The notes beneath the pieces were generated by a model. That model saw only the letters and a list, made by a program, of their open reading frames with translations, was not told the origin of the DNA and ran no database searches. From an uncultured Proteiniphilum sp. (GTDB lineage: Bacteria; Bacteroidota; Bacteroidia; Bacteroidales; Dysgonomonadaceae): 64,000 nucleotides of DNA. This document shows positions 56,111-64,000 of this stretch, piece by piece (the first letter of the stretch is position 1; each line of letters begins with the position of its first letter). Both the position numbers and the translations under genes were made by a program. The stretch spans positions 30,126 through 94,125 of the forward strand of contig CAKMJT010000009.1 of assembly GCA_927407015.1 (NCBI GenBank), given 5' to 3'.

Positions 56111-57679
56111 ATGAAAAAAATAGTTTTACTACTTATAGGGGTTGTTATCATAGCTTCCTGTAGTGACGACTTTATTGATTTAAATCCTCCATCCAATTTA
56201 AATTCTTCGGGGTTTTATAAAACGCAAGCTGATATAAATCAGGCAGTTTTAGCTGCGTATAGAGGACTGAGAGGTCATTATAATAATACTGCGTATAGAT
56301 TGGGAGAAATTCGTTCAGATAATACCGGATATTCATGGTTAGCGGGAAATCCAGCAAACGAAAAGGGTATAGATGAATTTGCAACTCCACTTTTTGAGGA
56401 TAATGATTTTGTGGAAGATATGTGGAATAACTCTTATAATACCATCCTCAGAACAAACCTTGTAATTGGAAGAGCAGAAAGTGCAGAATTCACCAATGAA
56501 AATCTGAGAAATCAATACATTGCAGAAGCAAAATTTATCAGAGCTCTTGTATATTTTTGGCTTAACAGGGTATTTGGAGGATACGATTTAAATAATAATT
56601 TATTAGGAGTTATAAAAGTTGAAACAGAAATCACTCCACAGGAAGCGTACCAATTAGGCCGAGTTTCATTGGAAGAAATATATAATTTCATTGTAAGCGA
56701 TCTTTTATATGCAGAACAGTATCTGCCTGAAAGTTATTCTTCATCCGATAAAGGCAGGGTCACAAAAGGTGGAGCCACCGGATTATTAGGAAAGGTTTAT
56801 ATGACAATGGCAGGTTTTCCTTTAAACAAAGGAAATGAATATTACAATTTAGCTATTAAACAATTTGAGAAGATAATTAATAATCCATTACATTCTCTTG
56901 AGCTCAGTTACAAAGATCTTTTTGATGTAACTAATAAAAACACAGATGAATCATTGTTCGAAATTCAGTACAAAAAAGGTGCCCCAGGAGGTTCCACTGG
57001 GAGTCCTTGGAATAATAATTTTGCACCTAGATTTTCGGACAAAGAAGTTGTTCTGGTTGGAAACAAGGGAGGAGAAAATTCACCAACTGGAACTATGTCG
57101 GCTGCATATGAATATGGCGATCCAAGAAAATATGTATCTATGAGAGACGGATACATTAGCTCATCTACCGGCAGTTGGGTACCTGAAAGATATGTATGCA
57201 AATACTATGACATTGCAACCAGTGGTAGTGATAATGGAAATAACTGGATTGAGCTACGACTTGCTGACATTTATTTACTTTACTCTGAGGCTCTGATACG
57301 AACCAAAGTTTCTGCTGCCGTGGCATTAACTTATTTAAACAAAATTCGAGAACGAGCCCGAAATACTCCGGGTGATCCAGATATCGTAGTTCCGGTGAAT
57401 TTATTGGCAGACTATTCACTTGATGATTTTGATAGCGATCAATCTTTTCTCCTTGCAATTGAAAATGAAAGACGCGTAGAGTTAGCTTTTGAAAATCATC
57501 GATGGTTTGATCTGGTTAGGACAGGTAGGGCAAAGGATGTTATGATCGCATCACAGAAAGCTGATGGTTATCCGGAATTTCAATGGGATGATAAAATGTT
57601 GACTTATCCTATCCCTATGACCGTTATGCAGTCAAATCCTGGTAAAATAATTCAAAACAGAGGTTATAATCAGATGTAA
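56111..57679 (+). CDS. susD: SusD-like glycan-binding lipoprotein
   Basis: A 522-residue RagB/SusD lipoprotein (lipobox IASC), AT-rich like its neighbours. Motifs: DINQAVLAAYRGLRGHYNN, IAEAKFIRALVYFWLNRVFGGYD in the N-terminal half; WIELRLADIYLLYSEALIRTK and IENERRVELAFENHRWFDLVRTG in the C-terminal half. Partner of the SusC 22 bp upstream. Ligand unknown. Confidence 0.93.
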   Translation: MKKIVLLLIGVVIIASCSDDFIDLNPPSNLNSSGFYKTQADINQAVLAAYRGLRGHYNNTAYRLGEIRSDNTGYSWLAGNPANEKGIDEFATPLFEDNDFVEDMWNNSYNTILRTNLVIGRAESAEFTNENLRNQYIAEAKFIRALVYFWLNRVFGGYDLNNNLLGVIKVETEITPQEAYQLGRVSLEEIYNFIVSDLLYAEQYLPESYSSSDKGRVTKGGATGLLGKVYMTMAGFPLNKGNEYYNLAIKQFEKIINNPLHSLELSYKDLFDVTNKNTDESLFEIQYKKGAPGGSTGSPWNNNFAPRFSDKEVVLVGNKGGENSPTGTMSAAYEYGDPRKYVSMRDGYISSSTGSWVPERYVCKYYDIATSGSDNGNNWIELRLADIYLLYSEALIRTKVSAAVALTYLNKIRERARNTPGDPDIVVPVNLLADYSLDDFDSDQSFLLAIENERRVELAFENHRWFDLVRTGRAKDVMIASQKADGYPEFQWDDKMLTYPIPMTVMQSNPGKIIQNRGYNQM

Positions 57680-57694
57680 TTTAATCTAAGAGTC

Positions 57695-57788
57695 CTCCGA
57701 AAAGTCTGATTTATTGCATGCAAACCAAAATACATATTGATATACAATATATTATGAATAGTCATTTTGATATATGAGATTTTCGGAG
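57695..57788. repeat. Long-range inverted repeat between susD and DUF1080 gene
   Basis: CTCCGAAAAGTCT (57695-57707) pairs with AGATTTTCGGAG (57777-57788) with one bulged base, enclosing about 70 nt of AT-rich DNA. Placement after susD parallels the repeat at 35954-36018 in the other locus. Confidence 0.5.
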
Positions 57789-57817
57789 TCATACTCATCT
57801 AAATAATTATTATATTT

Positions 57818-58534
57818 ATGAAGAAATTTATATTAATATATTTTAGTCTTTTTATTGTCTGTCACTATGTTATTTCTCAGAATAACGAACTTACAGACAA
57901 AGAAATAAAAGATGGTTGGCAACCTCTTTTTAATGGAGAAAATCTTGATGGTTGGACTTCTGTCGGAAAAGAAAGCCCGCCTTTGTTAGGTTGGAAGGTA
58001 GAAAATGGAATATTAACAGTGAAAAAAGAAGGTGAAAAAAGAGGAGGAGATATAATGACTCGTACTCAATATTCTGACTTCGATTTAAAAGTCGAGTTTA
58101 GAATTACTGAAGGAGCAAATAGTGGTATAAAATATTTTTTCACAAGATACGAAAAGGGAGGATGGCTAGGATTGGAATACCAAATACTTGATGATAACAA
58201 TCATCCTGATGCCAAGATGGGAAATAATGGTAATAGGCTTCAAGCCGGTCTGTATGACATGTTTCCTCCGGACAAATCTAAAAAAGATAATCCAATAGGT
58301 GAATGGAACGAAGCCCGAATAGTAGCAAAAGGATCTAAAGTTACTCACTATTTAAATGGGAAAAAGGTTTTATCTTTTGATCGTAAGAGTAAAGAATATA
58401 AAAAAGCCCTCAAACAAAGCAAATATAAAGAGAGTGTTCCAATGTTTGGAGATGTTAAGCAAGGGCATATTCTCCTTCAGGATCATGGAGATATTGTGTC
58501 ATTTAGAAATATAAAAATAAGGGACTTAAAATAA
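57818..58534 (+). CDS. Exported DUF1080 protein (3-keto-glycoside hydrolase type)
   Basis: A 238-residue single-domain DUF1080 protein with a Sec signal (FILIYFSLFIVCHYVIS). Motifs: [76 protein letters not shown]. It resembles the second domain of the tandem protein at 37.6 kb. Followed after 18 bp by a Tat-exported Gfo/Idh/MocA oxidoreductase, the pairing expected for oxidation followed by cleavage of 3-keto-glycosides in the periplasm. Confidence 0.9.
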   Translation: MKKFILIYFSLFIVCHYVISQNNELTDKEIKDGWQPLFNGENLDGWTSVGKESPPLLGWKVENGILTVKKEGEKRGGDIMTRTQYSDFDLKVEFRITEGANSGIKYFFTRYEKGGWLGLEYQILDDNNHPDAKMGNNGNRLQAGLYDMFPPDKSKKDNPIGEWNEARIVAKGSKVTHYLNGKKVLSFDRKSKEYKKALKQSKYKESVPMFGDVKQGHILLQDHGDIVSFRNIKIRDLK

Positions 58535-58552
58535 ATTTATTGGAAAAATCAT

Positions 58553-59887
58553 ATGAAGAAAACAACAAGACGAGAATTTCTGAAACAAGCAGGAGTCTCA
58601 AGTATAGTACTTAGTATTGGAGGTAAGGGATTTAGTGCCAAAAGCTATTCAAATATAATCGGCGCAAACGAACGTATAAATATGGCTGTAATGGGTACGA
58701 ATGGAAGAGGTGCTGGAATGGCCAGAAATTTTCAACGTTTTAAAGACGTTAATATGATTTATGTTTGCGATGTAGAAACCAATGCCCTGGAGAAAGGTAT
58801 CAAAGCAGTAAAAGAAGCAGGAGGAAGTCCAAAAGCAGAAAAAGATATACGAAAAGTATTGGAAGATAAAAGCTTGGATGGACTTCTTATTACAGCACCA
58901 GATCACTGGCATGCAACCGCAACAATAATGGCTTGCAAAGCTGGAAAACATGTTTATGTAGAAAAACCATGCAGCCATAGCCCTCGAGAAGGAGAATTAA
59001 TGATTGAAGCTGCACGAAAATACAATAGAATTGTTCAAGTGGGAGCTCAGCGTCGTTCATGGCCAGCTTTAATTAAAGGGATAGAGGAGTTACACAATGG
59101 AGTAATAGGTAATGTTTATTTTGCTAGAGGATGGTACACAAATAACAGAAAGTCAATAGGGTTCGGTAAGCAAGTACCAGTACCATCAAACCTGGACTTT
59201 GAATTATGGCAGGGACCTGCACCACGTAAGCTTTATCGAGATAATTTAGTACACTATAATTGGCATTGGTTTTGGAATTGGGGAACCGGTGAAGCTCTTA
59301 ACAATGGAACTCATGAAGTTGATGTCATTCGTTGGGGGCTTGGTACTGATTTTCCAACAAAAGTTAGCTCTGAGGGATCACGCTTCGCTTTCAAAGATGA
59401 CTGGGAGACTCCTGACACCCAGATAATTAATCTTCAATTTGGAGACAAATGCTTAGTTACTTGGGAAGGACGAAGTTGTAATTCGCGATACTCTGAAGGG
59501 AGAGACCGAGGTGTAATATTCTACGGCGAAACGGGTGCTTTAGAGACAGGACATAATGGATACCGTATTTTCGATCTTGATAATAAATTGGTAAAAGAAA
59601 TTGATTCAAAGGACGATATCGATGGCAGAGATCCTTCCAGTCCAAGCACCAACCTTGATAGAGTCCATATTGATGATTTTCTCAATGCAGTTAAAAATAA
59701 CCGTATTCCAAATGCAGATATCGCAGAATTACATAAAAGCACTACTCTTGTTCAATTAGGTAATATTGCTTGGCGAACAGGTAAAAGTTTAGATATTGAT
59801 CCTTCCAACGGACATATCTTAAATGACCCTGAAGCCCAAACATTGTGGTCCCGTGAGTATGAACCTGGTTGGGAACTGAAAATTTAG
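58553..59887 (+). CDS. Tat-exported Gfo/Idh/MocA oxidoreductase
   Basis: A 444-residue oxidoreductase with Tat signal KKTTRREFLKQAGVSS. Rossmann motif INMAVMGTNGRGAGMARNF, then MIYVCDVET, LLITAPDHWHATATIMACK and the catalytic-lysine motif VEKPCSHSPREG; QVGAQRRSWP; C-terminal YNWHWFWNWGTGEALNNGTHEVDVIRW with histidine presumably at the substrate. Closest in layout to the 27.9 and 36.1 kb enzymes. Ends the DUF1080 pair; a strong terminator follows at 59903. Confidence 0.92.
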   Translation: MKKTTRREFLKQAGVSSIVLSIGGKGFSAKSYSNIIGANERINMAVMGTNGRGAGMARNFQRFKDVNMIYVCDVETNALEKGIKAVKEAGGSPKAEKDIRKVLEDKSLDGLLITAPDHWHATATIMACKAGKHVYVEKPCSHSPREGELMIEAARKYNRIVQVGAQRRSWPALIKGIEELHNGVIGNVYFARGWYTNNRKSIGFGKQVPVPSNLDFELWQGPAPRKLYRDNLVHYNWHWFWNWGTGEALNNGTHEVDVIRWGLGTDFPTKVSSEGSRFAFKDDWETPDTQIINLQFGDKCLVTWEGRSCNSRYSEGRDRGVIFYGETGALETGHNGYRIFDLDNKLVKEIDSKDDIDGRDPSSPSTNLDRVHIDDFLNAVKNNRIPNADIAELHKSTTLVQLGNIAWRTGKSLDIDPSNGHILNDPEAQTLWSREYEPGWELKI

Positions 59888-59902
59888 TATGAATTAAATC
59901 TT

Positions 59903-59937
59903 AAAAGACTGAATGAGAAAATTGTTCAGTCTTTTTT
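59903..59937 (+). terminator. Terminator after the Gfo/Idh/MocA gene
   Basis: An 11-bp AAAAGACTGAA/TTCAGTCTTTT stem with an 11-nt loop and T-tract. It lies only 12 bp before the next start codon, so the cupin gene needs read-through or a promoter inside this hairpin. Confidence 0.85.
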
Positions 59938-59949
59938 AAAACATTTATT

Positions 59950-60735
59950 ATGAAGTACAAATCTTTTATTTTTTTAATGTTACTTATAGTGTCATTAAGT
60001 TCATATACCCAAGATAAATTAAAAGAAGTCGAAGGTAATATTGATTCATTAGTTGACAGATTTAATGAAAAACGGGTAGTTAAAAATAACAATGGATGGT
60101 TTCATTACTTTATTCCCAAAGGCATGGCAGATACACTTACTGTAAAAATGTCGTGTGTTTTTGAAGGCACACAAACGCATCCGCCTCATTCACATAATGA
60201 AGATGAAGCTTTTTATATTGTAAAAGGGCCAGTTAATTTTCACATAAATAACGAAGAACGAATTTTAAATGAAGGTGATTTGATTTATACTCCAAGTGGT
60301 TCTTCTCACAACATACAAAGAATTAATAATGAAACAATTAAATATCTTGTAATTAAGAGAGAATGGTTGACAATTTTAGATAAACCTTATAAGGTCGGAA
60401 AAGTTAATTACTCTTTCGATGATTGCTATTTTCCATCTAAAGTTTACGATAACTTGAACAATCAAGAGGTTGTTTTATTAAATAAAGATTTTTCTGATGG
60501 ATTACAAATAACGATAAATAAAATACCTGAAAATGAGTCTTTTTCAAGTAAAAATTCTTTACGCTCACAGACCGCAATTTACGTTATAAAAGGGAGTACA
60601 AAAATCGATTATTATGGGCAAGAGACAGTTATAAAAGAAAACAACACGTTTTATTGCCCTAAGGGTTCTCAATTTATTTTAACTAATGTGGGGAATAAAT
60701 CTTTAATTATTTTAACAATCACTACAGTAAAATAA
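59950..60735 (+). CDS. Exported double-cupin protein
   Basis: A 261-residue protein with Sec signal (FIFLMLLIVSLSSYTQ) and two cupin barrels. The first has the metal motif THPPHSHNEDEAFYIVKG (His-x-His and Glu) with EGDLIYTPSGSSHNI; the second (LRSQTAIYVIKGSTKID, TFYCPKGSQFILTN) lacks the histidines and is probably structural. Could be an isomerase, epimerase or dioxygenase-like enzyme on a sugar or keto-sugar; function not recognisable. Very AT-rich; last gene of the island before the IS200 remnant. Confidence 0.75.
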   Translation: MKYKSFIFLMLLIVSLSSYTQDKLKEVEGNIDSLVDRFNEKRVVKNNNGWFHYFIPKGMADTLTVKMSCVFEGTQTHPPHSHNEDEAFYIVKGPVNFHINNEERILNEGDLIYTPSGSSHNIQRINNETIKYLVIKREWLTILDKPYKVGKVNYSFDDCYFPSKVYDNLNNQEVVLLNKDFSDGLQITINKIPENESFSSKNSLRSQTAIYVIKGSTKIDYYGQETVIKENNTFYCPKGSQFILTNVGNKSLIILTITTVK

Positions 60736-60764
60736 AAATTGGGATAGACAGATTTAATTTATAA

Positions 60765-61110
60765 TTCTGGGATGGGTGAAATCCCCCGCCTTTAGGTAGA
60801 GAAATATTATTGAGTTCAAAAACTTAAAGAAGCTACCTTCCACAAACTGTTTCAGGAATTTGCCCACTTGCGTCAGTGGTATTGGGGACAGCATTTATGG
60901 GCTCGCGGCAACTTTGTGGTTACTACTGGTACGGTAACCGATGAAATCATCAAGGAATACATCGAGAATCAGGACTTAGGCATTCCGGATGATGATTTTC
61001 GGATCGGTTCATAAAAGTTTTAACAGGCTCTATAGCCTTACTTTTGGAGGCTTTAGCCTCAAAAGGACTTTCAGTCCGTTACCTCAACCCACCGCCTTTA
61101 GTCGTGTGGT
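60765..61110 (+). mobile_element. IS200/IS605-type element remnant
   Basis: The region starts with CCCCCGCCTTTAGGTAGAG (about 60784-60802) and ends with CCCACCGCCTTTAGTCGTG (about 61085-61103), similar end motifs as found in subterminal palindromes of IS200/IS605 elements. Just inside the right end two small hairpins occur (GAGGC/GCCTC near 61045, GGACT/AGTCC near 61065). Between them is only the C-terminal part of a tnpA gene, so about two thirds of the element is lost. Exact ends are uncertain. Together with the pseudogene below it accounts for the 416-bp gap before the GH9 gene. Confidence 0.65.
60814..61014 (+). pseudogene. tnpA: Truncated IS200-type transposase (tnpA, C-terminus)
   Basis: After an in-frame stop at 60811 the frame reads KLKEATFHKLFQEFAHLR, then WYWGQHLWARGNFVVTTGTV and IIKEYIENQ, ending FRIGS-stop. 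This is the C-terminal half of a Y1 (HUH) transposase; the Tyr of KEYIENQ is likely the catalytic residue. The N-terminal half with the HUH metal site is missing, so it is inactive. Confidence 0.8.
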
Positions 61111-61151
61111 ATATTGAGTCTTAATCGTGGGTACTTATAATAAATGACATA

Positions 61152-63674
61152 ATGAGCAAAAAAATCATTTTCTTCCTATCGGTATTTTGCAGCCTGATGA
61201 TGTTCACCTCGTTAAGAGGTCAGGAGTTTAAGTTGAACGAATCGGGATATTTCCGGAACCAAGGTGTCGAAGTAATGGCTTACGACGATATCTACCCGGA
61301 GGGACATCAGGGTGGGGTATCCCTGATCATGCACGGCAACCGGGTGGCTACCAACGGAGATATCCGTCTGGAGGCGACACCGGGTCAATGGCAGCCTGTT
61401 CCCAAACAAAACAGGCGAGATGTAGATATGGATGTCAACACCATTACCGCCTATCTGACTTTTCCCGATTCTTCCCGTCATTTGACCGGTTTCAACCCCA
61501 TGATCTATCCCGATATCGTGTTTAACTATACAGTAACTGTACGTGGTGAAGGCACTGCTGTTGTGGTAACGGTCGATCTGGATCGTCCTGTTCCTGATAA
61601 GTTCCTCGGTAAAGTGGGATTCAACCTGGAACTTTTTCCCGGGACACTCTTTGGGAAACCCTGGATGATGGATGGTCAGACAGGGATCTTCCCGCAGCAG
61701 CCCAATGGCCCCACCCGGCAGGAACTTTCCAATCATGCCCATCGGGGTGATTTCAACCCCGATGGAAAAGCTTCGGTTGAGCAGTTAAGAGGAACCGGGT
61801 ACAGTCCCATCATAGCTGATGATATCGTCTCTGAGCCCTACGCCGTGGGAAAGCGATTTACGGTTCGTCCCGATGATCCCTACAACCGGTTCACCATCGA
61901 ATCGAAGGGTGCTGAATTGAAGCTGTATGACGGACGCATGAACCACAACAACGGTTGGTTCGTTGTCCGCAGCGAGGTGCCTGCCGGCAAGACCAAAGGC
62001 GCCATTGAGTGGGTGATCACCCCCAACGTGGTGGATGATTGGCTCTACCGGCCTGTGATTCAGACATCACAGATAGGATATCATCCCGATCAGCCGAAAG
62101 TTGCCGTGGTTGAACTGGACAACAGGGATACAAAGCGTCTGCAGCCGGTGCTGTACCGGATTACGGAGGAGGACACGAAAGAGGTAACGGCCAAACATGG
62201 GACTGAGTGGGGCAAATTTTTGCGATACAACTACCTCAAATTCGATTTCTCAGAGGTGAAGGAGGAAGGCCTCTACCAGGTGGGCTACGGTGATTCCCGG
62301 TCATCGGTTTTCCGCATTGCGAATGATGTGTATGATCGCGGTATCTGGCAACCTGTTTTGGAGTATTTCCTTCCCGTACAGATGTGCCACGTGCGGGTCA
62401 ATGAGAAGTATCGGGTATGGCATGATTTCTGTCATATGGACGATGCACGGATGGCCCCTGTTGATTTCAATCACATCGATGGGTATGTGCAGGGCGAGTC
62501 AACCCTCACCAGGTTCAACCCCGGCGATGTGGTTCCTGGATTGAATATCGGTGGCTGGCACGATGCAGGTGATTTCGACCTACGCGTGGAATCACAGGCG
62601 GGTGAGACCTATATCCTGGCACTGGCCTATGAATCGTTTGGCAAGGATTACGACGCCACCTCCATCGATCAGAATTCCCGGGTGGTTGAGATCCATCAGC
62701 CGGACGGTAAGCCGGACATGCTTCAGCAAATTGAGAATGGTGCATTAACCGTGGTCGGTGGATACAGCGCATTGGGCAGATTGTATCGTGGCATTATTTG
62801 CAACAATCTGCGTCAATACGTGATGCTGGGCGATGCAGGTGCGATGACCGATAATAATTTGGGGAACGGGGATGATCGCTGGGTCTTCACCGAGAACAAT
62901 CCCAATCGTGAACTGACCACAGCTGCTCATCTGGCCGCAGCTTCGCGTGTGTTGAAAGGTTTTAACGACACGTTGAGCGTGCAGGCCCTCGATGTTGCCC
63001 GTGAACTATATGATATAACCGGTGAAACGAAATTTTCAAAATCAGCCAAAGTTCACGCTGCCGTGGAACTCTATCTCACAACAGGTGAAGATCAATACAA
63101 AAACTACCTGCTTCAGGAGACTGCGTTCATCACCCAACATATTGATCGGGTAGGTTGGTTCCTGGGTCGAGCCGAGAAAAAGATGAACAATGCACGGTTC
63201 ACCAGATCTGTGCGGGAAGCCTTGCTGGGTTTTCGCCATCAGCTTGACAAACAGGGTGCTGAAACACCCTATGGGGTACCTTATCGTCCCAATATCTGGG
63301 GTGCCGGGTGGGATATCCAGCGATTTGGTTACAACCATTATTTCCTGCACACCGCTTATCCTGACATATTCGGCCCTGAGTACGTGTACAATGCCTTGAA
63401 CTTCATTCTCGGATGTCACCCCGGTTCCAATACCGCATCTTTTGCTTCCGGCGTAGGCGCTGAATCGGTCACGGTGGGTTATGGCCTCAATCGGGCGGAC
63501 TGGTCTTACATCCCCGGAGGAGTTGTTTCCGGTACCGCATTGATTCGTCCCGATTTTCCTGAGCTGCTCAAATTTCCATTCCTCTGGCAACAGGTTGAGT
63601 ATGTGATGGGCGGCGGATCTTCTCACTACATGTTTCTGGTGTTGGCAGCACAACAACTGTTATCCGACCGGTAA
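61152..63674 (+). CDS. GH9 glycoside hydrolase, multidomain, exported
   Basis: An 840-residue Sec-exported enzyme. Residues about 25-290 are an N-terminal beta-rich region seen in Bacteroidetes GH9 proteins (FKLNESGYFRNQGVEVMAYDD); about 295-385 is the Ig-like CelD_N domain (PVIQTSQIGYHPDQPKVAVVE); the rest is the (alpha/alpha)6 GH9 catalytic domain with GGWHDAGDFDLR (the two catalytic-base Asp near 469-473), LGCHPGSNTASFASGVG (His region) and VEYVMGGGSSHYMF with the probable acid Glu near 816. GH9 cleaves beta-1,4-glucans, xyloglucan or related beta-glucosides. The stop overlaps the next ATG by one base, coupling it to an epimerase gene. GC-rich, unlike the preceding island. Confidence 0.9.
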   Translation: MSKKIIFFLSVFCSLMMFTSLRGQEFKLNESGYFRNQGVEVMAYDDIYPEGHQGGVSLIMHGNRVATNGDIRLEATPGQWQPVPKQNRRDVDMDVNTITAYLTFPDSSRHLTGFNPMIYPDIVFNYTVTVRGEGTAVVVTVDLDRPVPDKFLGKVGFNLELFPGTLFGKPWMMDGQTGIFPQQPNGPTRQELSNHAHRGDFNPDGKASVEQLRGTGYSPIIADDIVSEPYAVGKRFTVRPDDPYNRFTIESKGAELKLYDGRMNHNNGWFVVRSEVPAGKTKGAIEWVITPNVVDDWLYRPVIQTSQIGYHPDQPKVAVVELDNRDTKRLQPVLYRITEEDTKEVTAKHGTEWGKFLRYNYLKFDFSEVKEEGLYQVGYGDSRSSVFRIANDVYDRGIWQPVLEYFLPVQMCHVRVNEKYRVWHDFCHMDDARMAPVDFNHIDGYVQGESTLTRFNPGDVVPGLNIGGWHDAGDFDLRVESQAGETYILALAYESFGKDYDATSIDQNSRVVEIHQPDGKPDMLQQIENGALTVVGGYSALGRLYRGIICNNLRQYVMLGDAGAMTDNNLGNGDDRWVFTENNPNRELTTAAHLAAASRVLKGFNDTLSVQALDVARELYDITGETKFSKSAKVHAAVELYLTTGEDQYKNYLLQETAFITQHIDRVGWFLGRAEKKMNNARFTRSVREALLGFRHQLDKQGAETPYGVPYRPNIWGAGWDIQRFGYNHYFLHTAYPDIFGPEYVYNALNFILGCHPGSNTASFASGVGAESVTVGYGLNRADWSYIPGGVVSGTALIRPDFPELLKFPFLWQQVEYVMGGGSSHYMFLVLAAQQLLSDR

Positions 63675-63877
63675 TGAGACGTTCCATTTTTATCCTTTTC
63701 CTGATGATGGCTCTGCATCTGTCCTATTCGGCAGCTGTCAGGGCGCAACGCAGCACTGAGCAAGTATTGGTTGAAGAAGTCCTTCGTGATTTACAGGGGA
63801 ATATACTTCCATTCTGGGTCAAATATTCACCTGATCCCAAGGGAGGCTTCTATGGCACCATTGTTACCGGAAATTAG
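63674..63877 (+). pseudogene. AGE-type sugar 2-epimerase gene, cut off after about 66 codons
   Basis: ATG overlaps the GH9 stop by one base. A signal peptide (MRRSIFILFLMMALHLSYSA) is followed by VLVEEVLRDLQGNILPFW and DPKGGFYGTI, the typical N-terminus of the N-acylglucosamine/cellobiose 2-epimerase family (about 400 residues). The frame hits a stop at 63875-63877 exactly where repeated IS-like sequence begins. With GH9 upstream, a cellobiose 2-epimerase or mannobiose route was probably intended. The rest of the gene may continue beyond an insertion outside the window. Confidence 0.75.
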
Positions 63878-63880
63878 AAA

Positions 63881-64000
63881 TACAGTAAAAATGGAAATCC
63901 AGTACAGTGAAAACGGTAACAAGACTACAGCGATAATGGTAACAATAGTGCAGTAAAAACGGTAACAATTGTATTTTGAGATATAATTTCGACCTTTAAG
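63881..64000 (+). mobile_element. Probable IS21-like element end with tandem 20-bp repeats
   Basis: Four related units, TRCAGtRAAAacGGTAACAA, begin at 63881, 63903, 63926 and 63949, spaced 22, 23 and 23 bp; the last ends at 63968. Multiple direct repeats at the ends are characteristic of IS21-family transposase binding. The element continues beyond the window, so no transposase gene is visible and the family call is inference. Confidence 0.55.

Noticed and set aside
63881..63968. Evenly spaced repeats as a CRISPR array
   Set aside because: Units are 20 bp, diverge from each other, and the spacers are only 2-3 bp, which fits transposase binding sites rather than CRISPR.
1..64000. rRNA genes, riboswitches of known classes, CRISPR arrays, prophage genes
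   Set aside because: None recognised on either strand in this window.

Overview
This is a Bacteroidales chromosome segment. The evidence is three SusC/SusD pairs, a hybrid two-component regulator, an ECF sigma/FecR pair feeding an STN-type SusC, many exported carbohydrate enzymes, and promoters of the Bacteroidetes TTTG/TAnnTTTG type. Gene content and a fairly high GC outside the islands recall Dysgonomonadaceae/Parabacteroides relatives, but the genus cannot be fixed from sequence alone. All functional names below are by recognition of sequence families; no search was run.

1-21.7 kb is a pectin/galacturonate locus. The minus-strand operon susC-susD-DUF4957/DUF5123 lipoprotein-GH28 polygalacturonase-CE12 esterase (running off the left edge) faces a plus-strand hybrid two-component sensor. 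Behind the sensor lies an operon uxaC-uxaE-uxuB(SDR)-PfkB kinase-gnd-larA homologue. Read as chemistry, these six genes can turn D-galacturonate into tagaturonate, fructuronate, mannonate, gluconate (Ni-pincer C2 epimerisation by the LarA homologue), 6-phosphogluconate and finally ribulose-5-phosphate, bypassing mannonate dehydratase/KDG/KDPG. Just downstream (22.72-22.91 kb) lies what looks like an internally deleted, frame-broken remnant of uxuA, the mannonate dehydratase this route would replace.

21.7-39 kb is a second locus governed, I infer, by an AraC-family regulator (minus strand). Three copies of one operator (paired TGCAAA-type half-sites exactly 21 bp apart) lie in front of the regulator itself, a DUF2264 gene, and the operon DUF6807-DUF6807-Gfo/Idh/MocA-Gfo/Idh/MocA-susC-susD. 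In the latter two the operator lies exactly 58 bp before a -7 box. A Tat-type oxidoreductase plus a double DUF1080 lipoprotein follow. No classical glycoside hydrolase or lyase is recognisable here; the set points to oxidation-based (3-keto-glycoside) cleavage.

39-50.6 kb is mixed: GH140 apiosidase-like enzyme with a DUF5060 fragment behind it, flavodoxin, tRNA-Arg(CCU), a DUF1080 lipoprotein bracketed by 25-bp direct repeats, ammonium transporter, PEP carboxykinase, uracil phosphoribosyltransferase, a glycosyltransferase, a DUF4369/thioredoxin-fold lipoprotein and YifB.

50.6-60.8 kb is an ECF sigma-FecR-susC-susD-DUF1080-Gfo/Idh/MocA-cupin locus. From about 53.2 kb it is strikingly AT-rich and ends at an IS200/IS605 remnant. 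61.1-64 kb returns to GC-rich sequence: a GH9 enzyme overlapping an AGE-type sugar epimerase gene that is cut off after about 66 codons by what looks like the repeat-bearing end of an IS21-like element running off the right edge.
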